Assembly (NCBI GenBank): GCA_013397795.1
Contig: VZTJ01001450.1
Location: forward strand, 62,001-126,000
Length of the DNA stretch: 64,000 bases
Source: Orthonyx spaldingii
Taxonomy: Eukaryota; Chordata; Aves; Passeriformes; Orthonychidae
Direction: 5' to 3'
Below, in pieces: positions 51,801-57,800 of this stretch. The notes under the pieces were generated by a model. The model was given only the letters and a program-made list of their open reading frames with translations. It made no database searches and was not told the DNA's origin. Position 1 is the first letter of the stretch, and the number at the start of each line of letters is the position of its first letter. A program made the translations under genes and the position numbers.

Positions 51801-54800
51801 CCTGAATCAGATTTATTCACAGTAGTAAAAACATCGTCTGCACGTGTTCCTTCAGCAGAACAACACTTGCAGGGTCATCTCCTCTGTTTGGAGGATTCAT
51901 CTGTCTTTAAAATGTTCAGATTTTCTGATTTAGCAAATGAGTTATTAAAAAGTACCTCTTAGATTTAACTGAAAACTGCTGTGAGTGTGAAATATGGCAC
52001 ACTTCTGATGGTGTAATGCCCTAGAACTAATTAAAGTCTGAGTGCAATGGAATATAGAACTTGGGACAAACTAACGAAATGGTTGCACACACGAATTCAT
52101 TACAAATGAAGCTGCTACTTACAAATCATTATCTGCATTAGAGACTTCCTTGTTTTGGTGCTGCCTCTGATAAAAGAAAATGAGGACTCAGTGTTCCAGC
52201 AGCAATCTCAGCTCCTGTCAGGAGTTCCCTGCATGGTGAGGGGCATTCCCTGCCATCACTGACCCCGGTGCCAGCAGGGACTGTGCAGGTGCAGCCTCTC
52301 CAAGGCTGTTGTTTGATGGAGAACTGCCCAGGAACCCTTGGAAATGATTCAGGGCTCAAATTTATGGCTTCAAATAGGGCAGCATGGAGAACTTCCAGCC
52401 CTAGAGATCCATCCTAATAATTATGACATGAACAGGGATTTAGGTTGCAGAAGTAGTTGAAGATGTGAACACTAGGAAAAAAAGCAGGATCTGTTGGCTT
52501 AGGAAGTGGCAGAGCTCAGAATACTTGAAGAAACACACAATTGTGAGGGTTAATTAGAGTTTTTGATGCTTCTTGTCACAGATGGTAAGAGGGATTTGTT
52601 AGATGCTGATGAGCTATTTAGTCATGTTGCAAGTCTTGTAAATCAGCCTGTATTGAAAACTCTCATCTTCCTCTGAGGATGTTCAAATGAGATTGGAAAT
52701 GATGTGTGTGAGTGGAAAAGCAACTAATTTGTTGGTATTGGATTTTGGATGAGAGGCCATGGGGAATATCAAAATGGGAGCTGATTGAGAAAAGAAAATA
52801 GATCAACATTGGGAAAGAGCAAAAGGTAGACAGCAGGAGCAAGACTGAGGGGGCAAGTGGAGATGAAAATAGCAGTTGCTTTTATTGAAGGGATGAGCAG
52901 AATTTCTGGCTGTTTCTGGTTTTGCTTTAAATGGCTTGGTGTGACTCATGGAATGGCAGAACATCAGAATGGGGGGTTTAAATGTCATGGTTTGAGCAGA
53001 ATCGAAGTGTGTTTACACTGAAATGCAGAGTACACTGGAGAGCCCCATTGCAGGTCCAGTTTCCATTTTCACTTTGAAGGTAATGCTCTGCTTGTCACAG
53101 GTTTGGCACAGAGAACCAGCCAGCTGCCTCTGAGAAGAGCACGGTGGGAGAAGCTGGTGCTGTTTCTTCTGTGCAGTTTCTAATCCTGTTATTCAATGGA
53201 CTTTCTGGTTCCTCTTTATAAACACTGGTTTTAAGCAAACTGTACTTAAGCAGCTTGCCCTGTCTGGCCCTGCAGATGTGGATGAGTGTCAGACTGGGGT
53301 GCACCGCTGTGGAGAGGGGCAGCTGTGCCACAACCTGCCCGGGGGCTACCGCTGTGACTGCAGGATGGGCTATCAGTACGACGCCTTCAGCCGCAGCTGC
53401 ATCGGTACGTGGGGCACGGGGGAGCTGGGAGCTGGCCCTGACTGAGCCTTGGGCCCAGGGCATGTTCAGCACCACTGCAGGCCTGAGTTCTGCAGCGCAG
53501 TGCCCCAGAAGGTGATGGGATCCCCTCCAGAGCTGGTGCTGTGCAGCACATTCAGAGCTCCATCACTTCAAGCTGGGATTTCGGAGCAGGTGCCCTTGGC
53601 TTGGTTTAGCTGCAGGTTATCACTTAGAGTCATCTGCAAGGCACTTCCCAGTGGGTTTTGCTTCTGCTGCTGGAGGGATTTGTCTGTCTGAAGGTTCCAT
53701 CACTTTCTCCCCAAGAGCTGTGACACAGCACTTTGTCTTTGGTCCCTCCTGTGCACCGATTAGAGCCGAGTCAGGCAGCGCCAAACCTGAGGCTGCAGCA
53801 TCTCAAGCTCTGCAGATCAATCCCTGACACTTTAAAAAATAGCCTCCTGCATCTCATTTGCCCGTGTCCCTCAGCTGATGGTGTGTTTGGTTGTTGTGCT
53901 GGCAGACATAAACGAGTGCTGGAACTACCCCGGGCGCCTGTGCCAGCACACGTGTGAGAACACCCCCGGCTCCTACCACTGCACCTGCTCCTCGGGCTTC
54001 CGCCTCTCCTACGACGGCAAGCACTGTGAAGGTACCAGGCTTCTTCTCCACAGAGAGGAAACTGCAGGGGAATTGGGGCACTTCAGAGAAGGTGTCACGG
54101 CAAAATATAAATACAGTAAACTTTGTGTGCTCAGGTTTGCAGACAGTCAAACTCTGGAACTGTCAGATGAGTGCCAACAGGTTTCTCCTCTTTCTTCCTT
54201 TCCCCATGTACTTTTTACTTTCCTTTCAGATGACAGAAAAGGAGAACAGAACAAAGTTAGAACAGGAATACCTTCATTCAAATTTTGATAGAGATGAAAC
54301 TTGGTAGCAACAAAACTTACAAAAAAATGATTTTGAATTTAATGGAAAATTTTTGAGTTCTCCATGATTTTTGGCAACAATTACATATTTTACTGAACTG
54401 AAACCTACAAAGTCTGAAACAAGTGTCTGCATATGTGTGTGTTTCCATTGGCATATGGAGAAATGAAATTCAGGTGCAACAGACATCCTATCTTCCTGGC
54501 ATTCTGCCTAGGGAGCAGAAAAAATAGGGACAAATTAGGTCTTCCTTAGTCACTCTGACTGGAAGGCAAAGGTTTTCAGGAGCAGGAAAAGGTGGAAGGC
54601 ACTGTTCTGAAGCACTTGTGGCCATAGCTGTGGTTGTTTTTTGGATGCAGATGTGAATGAATGTGAGAACAGTCCCTGCAGCCAGGAGTGTGCCAACGTG
54701 TATGGTTCCTACCAGTGCTACTGCAGGCAAGGCTTCCAGCTGGCAGAAGATGGACATTCCTGTAAAGGTAAGGCTCCCAGGGTAGGGTGAGTGCTTATTC

Positions 54801-57800
54801 TGTGTAGCAGGAAGAGCTGTCTGCCCCTCAGCAGCACCCCATGCTGCAGAGAGTGTTTCAGACTCAGACATGCCGTACCCTCATTATTCTTTTCCGTGGG
54901 TCTGTACTGCTTGCCGCCAGTGTTTCTGAGAGCAGTCTTGTGTTCAGCATTTCAGAAACTACCAGAGCAGTGTCAAACCTCCATGGCTGCATTCACGTCT
55001 AGCAATACATTATAAAGGTGTCAGGTGAGGGTTTCCTTGTGTCCTGCAGCAGCTCCGTGTTCAGTTCTGTTCCGTGTTCTCCCTGCAGACATCGACGAGT
55101 GCTCGCAGAGCGCCGGCATCCTCTGCACCTTCCGCTGCGTCAACGTCCCCGGCAGCTACCAGTGCGCCTGCCCCGAGCAGGGCTACACCATGGCAGCCAA
55201 CGGCAGGACCTGCAGAGGTAACAGCACCCAGGGCTGCAGGGTGGGGCCGTTCATGTCCCTGCAGTCAGCTCAGCCATTGCAGCCACTCAGTTTTGTATTG
55301 GTCCCTGTTAAAAAAGTCAGTCCTCGACAAAGTTGCCAGATGTTGGTATCTGCAAAGTCAGTTTTCTCCCGTGCTAGAAGGAAGTGCTGTGGCAACTCGG
55401 CTGTCAACGTGAGCTAATTGCTTAAATGAATTCCCAGGGAGCCCACTTCATCCTTCAGACTGGGGCACTTGGTTACTCACATGAGCTGTGTGTGCACCTT
55501 GGCACAGCACTGAGTGGTTGGGGGTTTTAGAGGTGCCAGATGTAGAAACCTGTGGCTTCGTTATGAGTTACAGTTTTCTGCCCCAGAAAACTGTGAGATT
55601 AAATGTTGAAGCTGTAATGGGAACTTGGCCATCCAGCAGTGTCACCTCAGCATAATCCTGCTGGCATTAATAAATGTTAGTGAAATGAGAAGCACCCTCC
55701 CCTCACACACCCCTTTTCTCCAGAGTCATGGAAATGTCTTCTGAGGGTCTGGTGGTTTTCATCTGGTGTGCAGCTGTGTGCTTCTGAGCTGAACCCCCCA
55801 TTTCCAAAGGATGCACTGCCTGTGTGAGGATGATGGAGGATCTGATTGCCTTTAGTACTCTGCACACATTCCTGCAGGCCTTACACCAGCTGCCAGGCAT
55901 TTCCTGCCCTTGCTCTTTCAGGAACCCTTCGTGAAACTTTTGGTTATGTATCTCCTGTGCTTGAATTCTGAGTGGTAATGGCACTGAATTTGCAGTGTGT
56001 AAATCATGAGCAGCATGAGCATACTTAATCCTCACTGTGGAGCAGTGAAGCAGATTAAATGACAATTAAAATCCTTTCAAAACATTTTAAAATATTTTTA
56101 ATGTGTTTTTAAGTATGATTGCAGTAATATCCACATGCACTTAAATTCTTATGTAAAATTCACCTTTGGAAAACTGCAGCTGTAACTCTGCTTGGGCTTT
56201 GTTTGGTATTTTCCTGCTAACTTTGAGCTCTGGCATGTTTGTTGCCACCTCTGCCAGCAGTGAGATTTGGGCAGAGAGTGCATTCCAGGGTTTAGGGTGT
56301 GAGTCACTGTGTTAACCAGCCAGCACAGCTCTGCCAGGCCCAGCTGGGGCACCCAGCAGGCTCCAGGAGGAGGACAAGGACACCCACCCAGGACAGTGGT
56401 TTGCACTTGTGGTGTTTGTGTGGTGTGGAGACCCCCTGCATGACCCTCCCCTGTGTGTGTGGGGGGGGGTCCCAGTGCATGGAGGAGCTCAAAGAGGAGC
56501 CCTTGGAAAGGCCTCTCCAGGTGCCTCTGGCACGAGCACACCGAGGGTGAGGTGGGTCTGGTGCAGAACTCAGCACATGTCTGGCAGCTCCTGAGCTGGC
56601 TTTAGTCAGGCACTGGAACCCCCTGGATTCATCCCCGTGTTGGGAGCTCTGCAGCCCTGTGGTTACAAGTTTGGGCAGGTACTGAGGTGTGTCTGAAAAC
56701 GTGCTCGGAGCAAGGCTGGGCTGATGTTGGCTCTGCTGAGCGCAGGAAGGTGATCTTGGTTCTCCCAGCTAAAGATCTGGCTCCAGTTGCTCAACATCTG
56801 ACCAGTTCTGAGGAGGTGCTGGTGGAATGTTCCTCGTACCCTTTTTTCAAAAGATGACTTGTATCTTGTGGAGTGGTGTCTCAACATATGGATCTTTTTT
56901 GCAGAAACTGCCTGTGGTATTTTGCAGCGCAGCCAAAGCGGTGCAGGGAGCGCTTTCATGACAATGATTGCAATATGGAAGAAATTTTCTTTTCACCTAC
57001 GGGCACTGCTGAGAACCAGCAAGGGATTTACTTGACTTTGATTCTCTCCTGCTTCCTATTGTATACTTCTCTTTGCAAGACTTTTAAACCAGCCAGTTCA
57101 GTGTGTGAGATCAGTTCTCATCCCAGGGGAATGGACGGAGTGGAAGGTTACAGTTTCCCTCTAAGAGTCTCTCTGCTCTGTGACAATTGGCAGAGCTGCA
57201 GGGCCCTACACATCCCACATGCCTTGTCTGTTAGAATTTATTTCATTTTAAAGCCTCCGTGCATTGTCTAGACGTTTGGGAGTACACAGTGTGACTGCGA
57301 GGTCTCTGCCAGTGCTTTCTGCTCGGGATGGATCCTCCTCACTGCATCTGGTTTTCAGCATTGTAGGGCCCATGCCTTGGGCCTGTGGATGTGTGTTATT
57401 TAGGTAACCACCTTTATGCTCGGGGCTATAAAGTGTCTTTGAGCTTTCAGTGCTCTTTATTATCTCCTCTGTAATTACATCTCATTGTGGGGAGATATTT
57501 GTATTTACATTTTCTAAACTGTGTGCCTTGTTCTGAAGTGTTGTTCTGAGTTCCCATGTTTCACATCTGGATCCTGCAGGACAGCAGTGACCACTTTACT
57601 TTGTATTTGCTTGCTTTAAACACAGGTTTCATTTGGTTGCTCTGCTTTAATCCAGAGCCACCTTCACACACAGATACATTGTTCTGGCACAACCCAGCTT
57701 TCTCCAGTCTCAAAAAGTCAGTGGGAAGGTCCTGTTGGCTTTCAGCATGGGTTAATTATATCCTGCTGGGGTTTGTTTATTCCTGAAAACTATTAGGAAT

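Noticed and set aside
56452..56470. GT run followed by a G run as a regulatory or Z-DNA/G-quadruplex site
   Set aside because: Too short, and only one G tract, so no quadruplex can be supported.
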